From a virus, in the IMG/VR virus record IMGVR_UViG_3300044731_001604, positions 93,573 through 157,572 of that record: a DNA stretch of 64,000 bases; one strand, given 5' to 3'. Position 1 is the first letter of the stretch. Every line of letters begins with the position of its first letter. Under the pieces are notes generated by a model. That model was not told where the DNA came from. It searched no databases and was given only the letters and a program-made list of their open reading frames with translations. Below are positions 33,244 through 41,854 of the stretch, piece by piece. Position numbers and translations under genes: made by a program.

Positions 33244-33309
33244 GAGTTTCTCCTGTAATTCTATGTATCTAAAAGATTAGGAAATCTATAGAAATCTAAG
33301 TCTTTTTTA

Positions 33310-33338
33310 TATATACCACATTTTTATTAATCTGTATC
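33310..33338 (-). promoter_or_regulatory. Extended -10 promoter (TGTGGTATATA)
   Basis: Minus-strand -10 TATATA (33310-33315) preceded by TGTGG, with a weak -35 GATACA at 17 nt (33333-33338). It overlaps the 3' end of the terminase gene and would transcribe the 324-aa and portal genes with a leader of about 60 nt. Confidence 0.5.
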
Positions 33339-35192
33339 GTCTGACCCAAAATCCCATATTATTAGGCCATCTGAAGATTTACCTTTTGATTCAAAACCCT
33401 GACCGTCTGTCAATTCTCTAACCTTTTGACTTAGCCAGTCTGGATATTGTTTATTATAAATATCTGCTGGTGGAGGTTGCGACGGCGCAGCAGATAGCTT
33501 ACCTTTGGCTTTGAACATGTTTTGAGCAGCATACCTTAAGGCATCTGCTATATCTGCAACTTCTGAATCATCTGGCTCTTGTGTTAAATCTCCAAGTGTA
33601 TCTAATTTAAATGAATGTTCTGCAAACATAGACATAAGAATTTTAGTTCTTGCGTGTTTAACAACTTTCAACTTGCGAATACCCTTTGCATTTATAATTT
33701 GCCCACGAACAGCTTCTATACCGCCCCTAACATCTTTTTTAAAGTCTGAACAAACCATTCCGTTTTTTCTAAATGTTTTAATAAACATAGGTTCAGCAGT
33801 ATCAAGATGCCATCTTGTTGGTTTGTACATTGCCTTAATTTTAAGTGCTAGGTCTAATATCTCGTCGAATTCTAATCCAGGAATAGAGTAGGCATCGACT
33901 AGCCACCATTCTTGACTTGGTAACAACGCTGTTACAACAAATGCTTGGGCATGGGCATGACCCCAGTCGCCGCCAACTTGAAACTTAACTCCAGCTTCAA
34001 TCATTTTTTGTACCAGATCTTCTATTTCAATATCTTTGTGCATTGTTGTGCCAGTATATCGCTCCCAAGCTTGTTTCAATGTATACGTATTACCAGATCC
34101 GTCATCTTTATCTAAGAACCTTGGGTATACCATACCTTGAGAACTTGGCTTCCAGCACATTAACTGAGCTTCTGCTAAATCTGGGTCGGTTTTAGCAAAC
34201 TGACTGATGACGAAATCAATTGGTTTCCACAATCCACCAACATCTTTCTCACTTCTGTTTGCCAACCGACCCCTGCAAACTGGGGCAAGTTTACAAGTTG
34301 CACATCCACCCATCACTGTTATCTCGTCGTAATTCTCTTGTACTTTTGTTTGTAATCTACCGTATCCTTCTTTATCTAAAGTTTCTAGTGGCAAATTTTT
34401 GTTTACATATATAGTTTTATGAGGCAAATCTGGTCTATGTCTTTCTGGTTGGCATTTTTCTGTGATATCAATTATGTTCCAGCGATACACATTCCAATTA
34501 TTTTCTACGGCCTTTTCCATTTCTTTACTAAACAGTCCTCCAGGAAACTTCATGGTAGAAGTCTTAATTGTTAATGGGTGCTGTCCGTTAAATACACCTG
34601 GAATAAATTCTGCTTCTTTAAACGCTCTAATTCCCTCTGCGCTTCTAATAGTATCTACTTCATCTACGCATAACAAATTTGAATGCGAGCTATTAGCTCC
34701 TGTTATAGTAGCAACAACAATTTTCATCCAAGACGAACTACCGTCTTTGTTTTTAATAGTAATTTCTTTGCTGTTTTGTGTATTTAAAAACATTCCATGG
34801 TGTTCTAAGTACGGAGCCATTTTAGTTAAAAAGGTATTTGTATAACTTTTTGCTGCTGTAGCTTGCGGAACGATGGCAGCCATGTGACATATTGTGGCTC
34901 CAAAGTGAGCCATCAAAATCACGGAAAGTATTGATTCGGTTAAGGTTTTATAACTTTCTCTTGAAGAAATTGTAATTACAGACGGTGATTTCCAACTTTC
35001 ATTTTTTCTATACATGTCATATACATCATACATCCATTCAATAGGACTAGAATTTGAATCTGGATCTATAGATGAATCTGGTAAATCAAGTCCGAGGAAA
35101 TTGTGTACCCAATTTTTCAAATGTTCTTTGTCATGAAATTTCACGAGAAATGTTTTTGCTAAATTTTCATCAAATTTAAAGTCTACACTCAT
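33327..35192 (-). CDS. terL: Terminase large subunit
   Basis: 621 aa, ATPase plus nuclease. A Walker-A-like segment, SSRESYKT (76-83), is of the divergent phage type; Walker B is LLCVDEVD (173-180). The RNase-H-fold nuclease acids are in GGDWGHAHA (Asp409), RWHLDTAEP (Asp464) and VADIADALRY (Asp549). Residues about 297-306 (CATCKLAPVC) with a nearby Arg-rich segment suggest an inserted zinc site between the two domains. It overlaps the small subunit by 4 bp. It would cut and pump phage DNA through the portal. Confidence 0.92.
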   Translation of the reverse strand: MSVDFKFDENLAKTFLVKFHDKEHLKNWVHNFLGLDLPDSSIDPDSNSSPIEWMYDVYDMYRKNESWKSPSVITISSRESYKTLTESILSVILMAHFGATICHMAAIVPQATAAKSYTNTFLTKMAPYLEHHGMFLNTQNSKEITIKNKDGSSSWMKIVVATITGANSSHSNLLCVDEVDTIRSAEGIRAFKEAEFIPGVFNGQHPLTIKTSTMKFPGGLFSKEMEKAVENNWNVYRWNIIDITEKCQPERHRPDLPHKTIYVNKNLPLETLDKEGYGRLQTKVQENYDEITVMGGCATCKLAPVCRGRLANRSEKDVGGLWKPIDFVISQFAKTDPDLAEAQLMCWKPSSQGMVYPRFLDKDDGSGNTYTLKQAWERYTGTTMHKDIEIEDLVQKMIEAGVKFQVGGDWGHAHAQAFVVTALLPSQEWWLVDAYSIPGLEFDEILDLALKIKAMYKPTRWHLDTAEPMFIKTFRKNGMVCSDFKKDVRGGIEAVRGQIINAKGIRKLKVVKHARTKILMSMFAEHSFKLDTLGDLTQEPDDSEVADIADALRYAAQNMFKAKGKLSAAPSQPPPADIYNKQYPDWLSQKVRELTDGQGFESKGKSSDGLIIWDFGSDDTD

Positions 35193-35824
35193 CGTTTTTT
35201 AGCCTCTGATAGAATAGCCAATATTTTAGCTGCATCTTCTGATGATAGTTCACCATTGCCAGACTTATCCGCATGAACTGAAACATTTATATCTTGCGTA
35301 TTCGTTATCTCAACTTTAGAGTTTTTATCTTGGCCTGTTATTTTTAACAAACCTTCAGTAATCTTTAAGAGGTTTTGAAGAGACCCGATTGCCATTGTTC
35401 CCTCTAGATCTTTTTCATCACCTGATTGCAAATATTTTTTAAGTTTATCAGATTGCTGTTTTCTTGCAACGGCTAATAAATCTGCATACAATTCTGTTGT
35501 TTCAAGTTGTGCTTTAGCAACTTTATCCCTGATTCGTCTTTGAAGCATCATTGCGTATGCGTCTTTGTTTTCATCCCAACGGTATTTAATTCTAGCATCA
35601 ATTATTGCTTCTACCGGAAACGCTTTGTTAAGTCTATGGATTTCTTCAATTGATGAGCCGTTTAGGAATAATTCAAACATTTTTGCTGCAGATTCTGGAG
35701 CTAGTCCTTTTCCGCCATTTGCGATATATCTTTCTAAGTCTATGATTTCTTTGGACGTTAAAATACCTGCCGCAAGATCAGCATAATCTCCAGGTCGATA
35801 TAATTGAAGCCCTTTTTGTTCCAT
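35189..35824 (-). CDS. terS: Probable terminase small subunit
   Basis: 211 aa directly upstream of terL with a 4-bp overlap. Residues about 45-80 contain a helix-turn-helix-like region (MFELFLNGSSIEEIHRLNKA). The middle is helical, and ITEGLLKITGQDK (about 155-167) is like the oligomerisation part of small terminases. There is no ribosome site: TATATATTATACT abuts the ATG, and the TGTGG-TATATA promoter would start RNA at or next to the start codon (leaderless). Assignment rests on position plus composition. Confidence 0.7.
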   Translation of the reverse strand: MEQKGLQLYRPGDYADLAAGILTSKEIIDLERYIANGGKGLAPESAAKMFELFLNGSSIEEIHRLNKAFPVEAIIDARIKYRWDENKDAYAMMLQRRIRDKVAKAQLETTELYADLLAVARKQQSDKLKKYLQSGDEKDLEGTMAIGSLQNLLKITEGLLKITGQDKNSKVEITNTQDINVSVHADKSGNGELSSEDAAKILAILSEAKKR

Positions 35825-35829
35825 AGTAT

Positions 35830-35844
35830 AATATATACCACATT
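35830..35844 (-). promoter_or_regulatory. Extended -10 promoter abutting the terS start (possible leaderless mRNA)
   Basis: Minus-strand AATGTGGTATATAT: -10 TATATA (35832-35837) lies only 7 bp before the ATG at 35824. A weak -35 TTCAAA sits 18 nt upstream. The predicted start of RNA falls at the start codon. Confidence 0.5.
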
Positions 35845-36172
35845 AATCTATATCATTTGAATCTATGACCTTTTTTTTGCCAAAATAGACAATTACCCTA
35901 GTTTCATTCCACAAAAGAGATTGAGTCCACCTGCAGATGGCTACTAACGCCGAATTAAGCTGTTCTTTTGTGAATACATCTCCCTTTTGAGTCTTGCAGC
36001 GATATGTGACCGTTTTTGTTTCTATGTCTACATTTGCCTCAGATGATTTTACCGATGGAATGAGCAATGGCCATCTTTTTAATTGCAAAGCTTGCGCTTC
36101 ATGAATTGCGCCAATTCTTACCGTAACGCCTTTTAAATATAGTAATTGTTCTCTTACTTTTTGAGAATCCAT
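35843..36172 (-). CDS. Hypothetical protein (109 aa)
   Basis: Begins MDSQKVREQLLYLKGVTVR, beta-rich with an Arg/Trp-containing helix (ICRWTQSLLW). AAGGAG precedes the ATG and the gene is 1 bp from the SbcD stop. Because of its position between recombination and terminase genes the role is open. No family is recognised. Confidence 0.5.
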   Translation of the reverse strand: MDSQKVREQLLYLKGVTVRIGAIHEAQALQLKRWPLLIPSVKSSEANVDIETKTVTYRCKTQKGDVFTKEQLNSALVAICRWTQSLLWNETRVIVYFGKKKVIDSNDID

Positions 36173-36173
36173 T

Positions 36174-37184
36174 CTACACTCCTTGTTTTAAACTTGGGCA
36201 ATTTTCGTAAATTTTTCTTAATATTTGTTCTTTGTGATTTTGTAACTGGTTCTCTTCAAAGAATCTATTAGAGAACTGACTAAAAGCTTTGCTAATACCA
36301 TCTGATTCTTTAATATCAATAACTTTCATCTCGTCAGTATACTCTGTTTTAATTTTAACTGAATCTGGAAGTGTCTTAGATATTTTTTTAATAAAGTCTC
36401 TTGTACCTTTTAATTCTACGTAAGTTCTGTTTGATGGCGGCACATCTGGTATTTCTTGTCCTTCTTCAATAACAACTTTTGTAAATGGTTCAGATACGCT
36501 TGATGGTGTTGGAAAGAATTTTCTATTCCCAGAGCTGTACAATGCAGTTATTCCTTTGACTTCTCCAATATCAGATCTAGTTAAATGCCTAGTTGTTCCT
36601 ACATAAAGTACTTTGTCAAATTCTTGAGATTTATGTATATGACCAGATATAAATTTGATATCAGTTGGGTACTGTGAAAGATCAAATCCATGAGGTGCAT
36701 AGAAACCATTCTCATACATACAACCTTGAAATTCAGTATGACAAAGGATTGTTTTGATTCCTTTGGAGTATGCCTCTAAAACTTTTTCTTTAAAAACGTC
36801 TTCTTTGCGAATATAACCAATCGCCCCTACTCCGTTTGCTATCTGTATAACGTCTTCTTTAATTATATTTATTTGATCATCGTGGGCTCTCATAGCCGAT
36901 GCTGTTCCATCTTGGTTCATATCGTGATTGCCTTCTAAAGCAAACACTTTTACTGATTTGTTCTGGTTAAACTTATTAAATTGTTTTCGCCAAAAATTCA
37001 TTACCTCTACTCTGGTAACTGCGAAATCGTTATATTGATCTCCCATAAACACAACATGAACTTCAGATTCTTTGCTGAAATCATTGGCAATTCCAATAAT
37101 CCAATCAATAATTTTGGATACTTCTTCAGTGTCCTCTTTTCTTACGTGCATGTCGCCTATAGGCAATATAACATAATTATCCAA
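36174..37184 (-). CDS. sbcD: SbcD/Mre11-like nuclease subunit (T4 gp47-like)
   Basis: 336 aa, TTG start at 37182-37184 with AGGAT ahead. The metallophosphoesterase motifs are all visible: PIGDMHVR, FMGDQYND, LEGNHDM, ILCHTEF and SGHIHKS. With its partner SbcC (44894-46603, opposite arm) it would form a Mre11-Rad50-type complex that processes DNA ends and hairpins during phage replication and recombination. The length fits the short phage-type subunit. It overlaps the GroES-like gene by 8 bp. Confidence 0.88.
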   Translation of the reverse strand: MDNYVILPIGDMHVRKEDTEEVSKIIDWIIGIANDFSKESEVHVVFMGDQYNDFAVTRVEVMNFWRKQFNKFNQNKSVKVFALEGNHDMNQDGTASAMRAHDDQINIIKEDVIQIANGVGAIGYIRKEDVFKEKVLEAYSKGIKTILCHTEFQGCMYENGFYAPHGFDLSQYPTDIKFISGHIHKSQEFDKVLYVGTTRHLTRSDIGEVKGITALYSSGNRKFFPTPSSVSEPFTKVVIEEGQEIPDVPPSNRTYVELKGTRDFIKKISKTLPDSVKIKTEYTDEMKVIDIKESDGISKAFSQFSNRFFEENQLQNHKEQILRKIYENCPSLKQGV

Positions 37185-37464
37185 TTTTATATCCTATTAT
37201 TTCATTTTCTGGACATAAAACAAAGTTATTTTCTTCAAATGAAAACAATGTCTTAGCCCATGGTTTTAAACCAGAATCTCCACGAATAATTACTTTGTCT
37301 CCTGGTTTTAAATCTGTCTCACCTAATTTATAGCACATAACAAGTTCACAGTCAATTAGATTGATACGTTGAGAGATTCTTACTAGACCTCCTGACGTAT
37401 CCGACTCTATTTTTTTAAATTCTGGTTGCTTAATTGCTAATAAACCTTTATTTGTACCTAACAT
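37177..37464 (-). CDS. GroES-like co-chaperonin
   Basis: 95 aa, the size of GroES and close to T4 gp31. SDTSGGLVRI (about 21-30) lines up with the GroES mobile loop (SAGGIVL), LKPGDKVII (about 53-61) with 'VKVGDIVIF', and NNFVLCPENEIIGYKIG at the end with 'EEVLIMSESDILAIV'. The resemblance is in pattern, not high identity. A GroEL homologue is encoded in the same phage (41855-43636), on the other arm, making a cognate pair likely. Other small beta-barrel proteins cannot be excluded. Confidence 0.55.
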   Translation of the reverse strand: MLGTNKGLLAIKQPEFKKIESDTSGGLVRISQRINLIDCELVMCYKLGETDLKPGDKVIIRGDSGLKPWAKTLFSFEENNFVLCPENEIIGYKIG

Positions 37465-37472
37465 ATTGTCTC

Positions 37473-38471
37473 CTAAAACATTTCTTTAATATCGCCAATT
37501 TTTAAAAACAATACTTTTTGCTCTAGCGGCGTTAGTGTTTTTAAGATTTTTAGTATTTTTAATTTTAAATCATTGTTTTCTATCTCATTTAACAAGTCTA
37601 AGCCACTTACTAACTTTTCGCCAAGTGTTAGATTGTTATCGTATTTTTCATCAATGCTACATACTTGATTTGCTGCTGCATCAATTAAAGATAGATCGTC
37701 TGCTGTTGTTCCTGCGAAACTTTCATTAACAAATGATTTTAAGTCTTCGCCAGAGATATCTGCATCCTTTAATTTTGCCTTCCTAGCTCTATATAGTATT
37801 CTTTTGTCTTTAGGCGGTAATTTGACCAAAGTCGCTGAATAATCTTCTGACATATTTAAAGTCATTCTGCCGATTGCAACAGATCTAAACACTGTTTTAT
37901 AAGGAGGAACAAAATTATCTATGGCTTCTAATAAACCCCTTGAAGCATCTTGTATGAGGTCCATATAATCTACGTGGTGTTCTGAGGTTTTAGACCAAAA
38001 CAACTTAGCTCTATTAATAGCTAGCGGTAAATTAGTTTCGCAAAGGCTCTTTCTTAATGAAAGTATTTCTTCGTAAGTATTTTGAAGTTCTTTTTTATGA
38101 GGTCCTTCGTAGTTATCTAGGACCCATTTAACAAATAGATAGTTAATTCTAAATCTGTGTAGTTTTTTGGCGTCTTTTGATAAAAGTATTGGAAACATCT
38201 TTTTAGAAAAAGTATCTTGTCTTTCTCTAAAATAAGGTCTTACAGACAATTTGTTTTTCTTTACTTCCAATATATAGTATATAAAATCTTCGTATGTTTT
38301 TTCTCCGTGCGAAGTGGACAATAAAGTGGATTTAAATGTTCTTTCTAGTTTAAATAGTTTGTTAAGGTTCTCTTTTTGAGACTTTCCATTTAAACTATCG
38401 CTATCTTTTAGCGCAACATCTAAATCTGCTATAAATTTTTTAAAAAGTGTAGGCTGTTGTTTCTGTTTCAT
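37473..38471 (-). CDS. Sigma70-family-like factor lacking region 4.2
   Basis: 332 aa from the ATG at 38469-38471 (MKQKQQPTLFKKF). Residues about 145-220 carry sigma region 2: NLPLAINRAKLFW, then YMDLIQDASRGLLEAIDNFV and FRSVAIGRMTLNMS. The C-terminus ends at LTPLEQKVLFLKIGDIKEMF, which is sigma region 4.1; the DNA-binding helix-turn-helix (4.2) is absent. A separate 67-aa protein (50371-50574) looks like that missing part. The start has no ribosome site and sits 6 bp after a TGTGG-TATGTG motif. It would redirect host RNA polymerase to phage promoters. Confidence 0.7.
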   Translation of the reverse strand: MKQKQQPTLFKKFIADLDVALKDSDSLNGKSQKENLNKLFKLERTFKSTLLSTSHGEKTYEDFIYYILEVKKNKLSVRPYFRERQDTFSKKMFPILLSKDAKKLHRFRINYLFVKWVLDNYEGPHKKELQNTYEEILSLRKSLCETNLPLAINRAKLFWSKTSEHHVDYMDLIQDASRGLLEAIDNFVPPYKTVFRSVAIGRMTLNMSEDYSATLVKLPPKDKRILYRARKAKLKDADISGEDLKSFVNESFAGTTADDLSLIDAAANQVCSIDEKYDNNLTLGEKLVSGLDLLNEIENNDLKLKILKILKTLTPLEQKVLFLKIGDIKEMF

Positions 38472-38476
38472 AAACA

Positions 38477-38487
38477 CACATACCACA
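38477..38487 (-). promoter_or_regulatory. Extended -10 motif abutting the sigma-like gene (possible leaderless mRNA)
   Basis: Minus-strand TGTGG-TATGTG ends 6 bp before the ATG at 38471. No ribosome site is present. A -35 is not evident. Confidence 0.4.
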
Positions 38488-38490
38488 TTT

Positions 38491-39978
38491 TTATATCTCT
38501 TGTACGTCTCCCAGTTGTTCGTATATACCAATTCGCGTATCACAGTGCCTTTCCATTGATGGAGAGCCATTTACTTTGAAATCTACTACTATTACGTCTT
38601 CTTTTCCTGGTACGATCCTAGTGCCCCTGCCTATAGCTTGTTTTATTTTGATTTCTGACATCCCACCCTGTAAATATATTAGACAGCCAGTTGGTCTCAA
38701 ATCAACTCCAGTAGCAATTGCTGAGGTTCCTATTAATAGTTTTGTTTCTCCAGAATTGAATCTTTCTATAATAGCTTCATTATCAGGGTCCCAGTATTCT
38801 TTTGGCAAGATGTCTCTGAGTTTCGTTCCATCTGCATTTTCTCTATTTGAAGCTCCGCCATGGGCAAACTCAAACGGTATTGTTATATAGTTTTTTAATG
38901 CAAGGAATTGGCCAAATTCTTCAATTAGTATTACAGTTGGTCTATTGGCTAAAGTTATAGCTTTATAAGCAAAATCTGCTGCTAGTTTGTTTACATTTGG
39001 ATTTAAATACAGTTGATTTTGAGTTTCTTTATTTATATCCTTTGCGCCAGCAAACCCTTTTGATGGAACATTAAATACTTTAAAAAAAGGTCTTGCAAGA
39101 TATTTTTCTTCTACTAGATCTTTAAAGTCTTTTCTATATACTACTGGTCCAGTGATTCCTTTTAGGACCATATCTGACCCGTCATTTCTCATTTGAGTTG
39201 CAGAAACAAAGAATCTGTATTGAGCATTTTTAAGCGCACCTAGGCACACTTTTTCAAAAGTTTCGCTTGGTGTAGTATGGGCTTCGTCGGCTATAAACAT
39301 TTCTGTTTTACTGAAAAACTCATATTCTTCTGTTCCTGGCTCAATTCTTGTTAACGCCTGACCTGTTGCTATAGTGAATAGTTTTTTAATTTCTTTCTTT
39401 CCGTCACCATATTTACCAACGAATTTTTTACCAAATAAGTGTACCATTTCTTCGTATATTTGGTTTGTTATTGTTTTTGCTGGTGTCATTATAACCGTTT
39501 GAACTGGAAGTTCTTTGCAGAGAGTAAACAAACATAGAGTTTTTCCTGCTCCAGTTGGTAATTCTATTGCACCATGGCCAGTTTTGATTAAAGCATCGAC
39601 TGCAGCTCTTTGATATGTTCTTGGTGGAAACTTAGGGGCATGTTCCCATGGGATTTGTCTTTTTGGTTCTGGCTTTAATGGAGCCTGTTCTAATTCCCAT
39701 CCAAATATATTTTGCAAATCTTGCCAAAGACCAGAGTAGGTACATGGTAACCCATCTTTGTTATAAAATAGTAAAGATCTTGTTTGATTCTTTTTTAATT
39801 CTTCTATTCTAGATTCAAATGCTTCTGGATCTTTTTTCTTCCAAAATATATTTTGTTTCATTTTTTGAAGTTGATAACCAACGCTTCTGTCTGTAAAAGA
39901 CAAAAATCTTTTAACTTTATCGGAATCATCTGGGAGAATGATAACTGCTGGTGAATCGTATCTCATAATGTTGCTCAT
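38491..39978 (-). CDS. Superfamily 2 DNA helicase (UvsW-like)
   Basis: 495 aa with the SF2 motif order: ELPTGAGKTLCLF (Walker A, about 137-149), FIADEAHTTPSE (DEAH box), FFVSATQMRND, LLIGTSAIATGVDLRP (motif V) and KQAIGRGTRIVPG (motif VI). The layout resembles T4 UvsW, a branch-migration helicase used in recombination-dependent replication. The N-terminal 120 residues carry an accessory domain. AGGAG precedes the ATG; it overlaps the upstream gene by 4 bp. Confidence 0.85.
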   Translation of the reverse strand: MSNIMRYDSPAVIILPDDSDKVKRFLSFTDRSVGYQLQKMKQNIFWKKKDPEAFESRIEELKKNQTRSLLFYNKDGLPCTYSGLWQDLQNIFGWELEQAPLKPEPKRQIPWEHAPKFPPRTYQRAAVDALIKTGHGAIELPTGAGKTLCLFTLCKELPVQTVIMTPAKTITNQIYEEMVHLFGKKFVGKYGDGKKEIKKLFTIATGQALTRIEPGTEEYEFFSKTEMFIADEAHTTPSETFEKVCLGALKNAQYRFFVSATQMRNDGSDMVLKGITGPVVYRKDFKDLVEEKYLARPFFKVFNVPSKGFAGAKDINKETQNQLYLNPNVNKLAADFAYKAITLANRPTVILIEEFGQFLALKNYITIPFEFAHGGASNRENADGTKLRDILPKEYWDPDNEAIIERFNSGETKLLIGTSAIATGVDLRPTGCLIYLQGGMSEIKIKQAIGRGTRIVPGKEDVIVVDFKVNGSPSMERHCDTRIGIYEQLGDVQEI

Positions 39979-41501
39979 TTATTCTCCTGATCTTTATTAT
40001 TAAGCAATGTTAAATTAACACTTTTTTCTGCTAATCTTTTAGCATTTTCTTTTAAAGCTATTGATTCTTTTTCCATCATTTCTTGAATATTACTTATAAG
40101 TAATTCTAAAGATTTAACTTCGGTTTTAGACATTTCTCTTTCTTTTTGTGTAGTTTCTTCTTTTACTATATGTAGAGAAGATTGCTTAGAGTTTCTCTTT
40201 TTCTCTATATCTTCTAACATTTTTTTATGAAATTCTAATGCTTCAGATACATTTTCGTTTTCTGTGGAAATTCCTTCATCAAGAGGTTTGCCATTTAGTT
40301 TGTTAGTAACATTTTGTATTCTTTTGCGTTCATTTTCTATCCAAAGATGTTTATTCGCAACTTCGGCTTTTATTAGAACTGGAAGTTTTTCTGTCAAAAT
40401 ATCATTTATAATAGATTCTGCATTTTCCCACAAAATAAACTTATTGCCAAAGAAGAATGAATCTGGACCAGGGAACCTTCTGGTATAACCAGACACTTGT
40501 CTTAATCCACTTGAGTCTAATTGCCAGAAGTTTTCTCCATCATATACCTGCATTGGTATCCAATCGTCTTTTTTGTCATAATTTGCAGTTCTTTCTTCAT
40601 TTTTGAACAATGGGGAATATTCGATGTTAAATGTTTTTTGATATTCATTTTTAATGAATTCTTTAATTTTATCTATTTTTTCGTTTACTGTCATAGATGA
40701 TACTGTGGTTTCAAGTTGTTCAATTCTGTTTTTAGATTGTACATCTTTATTTTTTGGAGATGTTGCAATTAATCTTTTAAGTACTTCTAGCTGTTTTTTA
40801 CTGACACCGTTTCCAGATTTTAGTTGAGATATACACGTATCGACCATACTTTTATGGAATTGTGACGGTTCTATTTCTTCTAATTCTGTTAATAATTTTG
40901 TATTTTCTGTTTCTTTTTCTGGCGCTTCTAATGTAGTTTTTGTGTCTAATATTGGAATTGTTTTTGTAGATGTCTTTTTTAAACCCTTTTCAATATAAGA
41001 AAGTCTTTCTAGTAGGATTGCATCCCTTTGTGCCGAAATGTCTAAAATAGAGTTTAAATTTAATGCGTTTATAACACTATCATTAATTGTCATTACATAC
41101 ATTACTCGTTTTATTACATCGTGTCCTTGTTCTAATATTGGAAAAACACCTTTTGTAATAGACATGAATGTATATCCCCAGTTAGGACCATCAAACACAA
41201 CTTTTTTCTTAAATTTCTTTTTTACATTTTTATCGTTAAAGAAAATGTCCATTGCAAGTTTTTTAGAGAAAAAGAAAGTAAATTTTTTTTGGGTAAGTGC
41301 TGCATTAAGTAGACTGGCAGTCAGGATAGAGTTTACCGAAGTACTTTTATATCCTCCCTTAAGGACTTCTACCATCATTTCATTTAATTCTTTGTTTTTA
41401 GGCAAATGAGTAGTAATATCGGTAAGTTTGCCAATTGATTCATTCCCTTTTTTATTAACTTTTTCTATTAACTTTGATAAATCATTGAGATCATTTTTCA
41501 T
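39975..41501 (-). CDS. Hypothetical 508-aa protein, first gene of the leftward operon
   Basis: No domain recognised. It is Lys/Glu-rich, with a helical N-terminal part (LSKLIEKVNKKGNESIGKL), a compact middle with Trp/Phe/Gly residues (WGYTFMSITKGVFP; SGYTRRFPGPDSFFFGNKF), and a long coiled-coil-like C-terminus (VKSLELLISNIQEMMEKES). It has the best promoter of the left arm (41522-41550), a GGAG site, and sits next to the divergent intergenic region, so it is probably made early. Coupling with the helicase suggests a DNA-metabolism partner. Confidence 0.6.
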   Translation of the reverse strand: MKNDLNDLSKLIEKVNKKGNESIGKLTDITTHLPKNKELNEMMVEVLKGGYKSTSVNSILTASLLNAALTQKKFTFFFSKKLAMDIFFNDKNVKKKFKKKVVFDGPNWGYTFMSITKGVFPILEQGHDVIKRVMYVMTINDSVINALNLNSILDISAQRDAILLERLSYIEKGLKKTSTKTIPILDTKTTLEAPEKETENTKLLTELEEIEPSQFHKSMVDTCISQLKSGNGVSKKQLEVLKRLIATSPKNKDVQSKNRIEQLETTVSSMTVNEKIDKIKEFIKNEYQKTFNIEYSPLFKNEERTANYDKKDDWIPMQVYDGENFWQLDSSGLRQVSGYTRRFPGPDSFFFGNKFILWENAESIINDILTEKLPVLIKAEVANKHLWIENERKRIQNVTNKLNGKPLDEGISTENENVSEALEFHKKMLEDIEKKRNSKQSSLHIVKEETTQKEREMSKTEVKSLELLISNIQEMMEKESIALKENAKRLAEKSVNLTLLNNKDQENK

Positions 41502-41521
41502 TTTAGCTCCGATATACTAGA

Positions 41522-41550
41522 ATTATACCACATTATAAATAAATTTGCAA
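41522..41550 (-). promoter_or_regulatory. Strong promoter TTGCAA-N17-TATAAT (extended TGTGG)
   Basis: Minus-strand -35 TTGCAA (41545-41550), 17-nt spacer ending AATGTGG, perfect -10 TATAAT (41522-41527). It drives the leftward operon with a leader of about 14 nt containing GGAG. Confidence 0.8.
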
Positions 41551-41570
41551 ATATTTAGAAAATTTTGAGC

Positions 41571-41605
41571 AACTTTTCAAAAGTTTTCAGAAGTTTTTAA
41601 AACTT
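41571..41605. repeat. Pair of adjacent AT palindromes
   Basis: AACTTTTCAAAAGTT (41571-41585) and AAGTTTTTAAAACTT (41591-41605) are each near-perfect palindromes, separated by TTCAG; a third related half-site (TTTTCAGAACTTTTT) follows. They are candidate protein-binding sites or a cruciform element. Confidence 0.7.
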
Positions 41606-41690
41606 TTCAGAACTTTTTTAGGTTCAAAACTGATTATTATTTAATAAAACTATGCATTTATAAAGGAATTTTAAAATAAAAACTCGGTAT

Positions 41691-41734
41691 TGATATTGGT
41701 TTTGATATTGATAATGATAATGATATTGATAATG
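41691..41734. repeat. Tandem 6-bp array (TGATAW), iteron-like
   Basis: Units of TGATAT/TGATAA start at 41691, 41703, 41709, 41715, 41721 and 41727, all in 6-bp phase (one degenerate unit, TGGTTT, at 41697). Spacing of a half helical turn makes it a plausible binding array or simple unwinding element near the strand switch. Confidence 0.7.
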
Positions 41735-41826
41735 TATTGTATTAGAATTTTTATTATAATATTATTTTTTTAAAACAGCCAAATCCTCAAATAAATTCAA
41801 CAGCTCGTTCCGCCGCCGCCAGTTTT

Positions 41827-41837
41827 TGTAGTATATA
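41827..41837 (+). promoter_or_regulatory. Extended -10 promoter motif of the GroEL operon (TGTAGTATATA)
   Basis: Plus-strand TGTAG-TATATA (41832-41837) followed by AGGAGG and the GroEL ATG. No recognisable -35 at 17 nt (TTCCGC). Confidence 0.5.
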
Positions 41838-41854
41838 TCTTAGCAGGAGGTGTT

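Larger units (their letters stand above)
41551..41854. other. Divergent intergenic region / candidate replication origin
   Basis: A 304-bp gene-free stretch between the outward-facing arms. It holds two AT palindromes, a tandem TGATAW array, a very AT-rich stretch (about 41741-41774) and then a small GC-rich patch, CCGCCGCCGCC (41810-41820), before the GroEL promoter. Repeats plus an unwinding-prone tract at the strand switch are the features expected of an origin; function is inferred. Confidence 0.45.

Noticed and set aside
41691-41734. Tandem short repeats considered as a CRISPR array
   Set aside because: Units are 6 bp without spacers; there are no cas genes.
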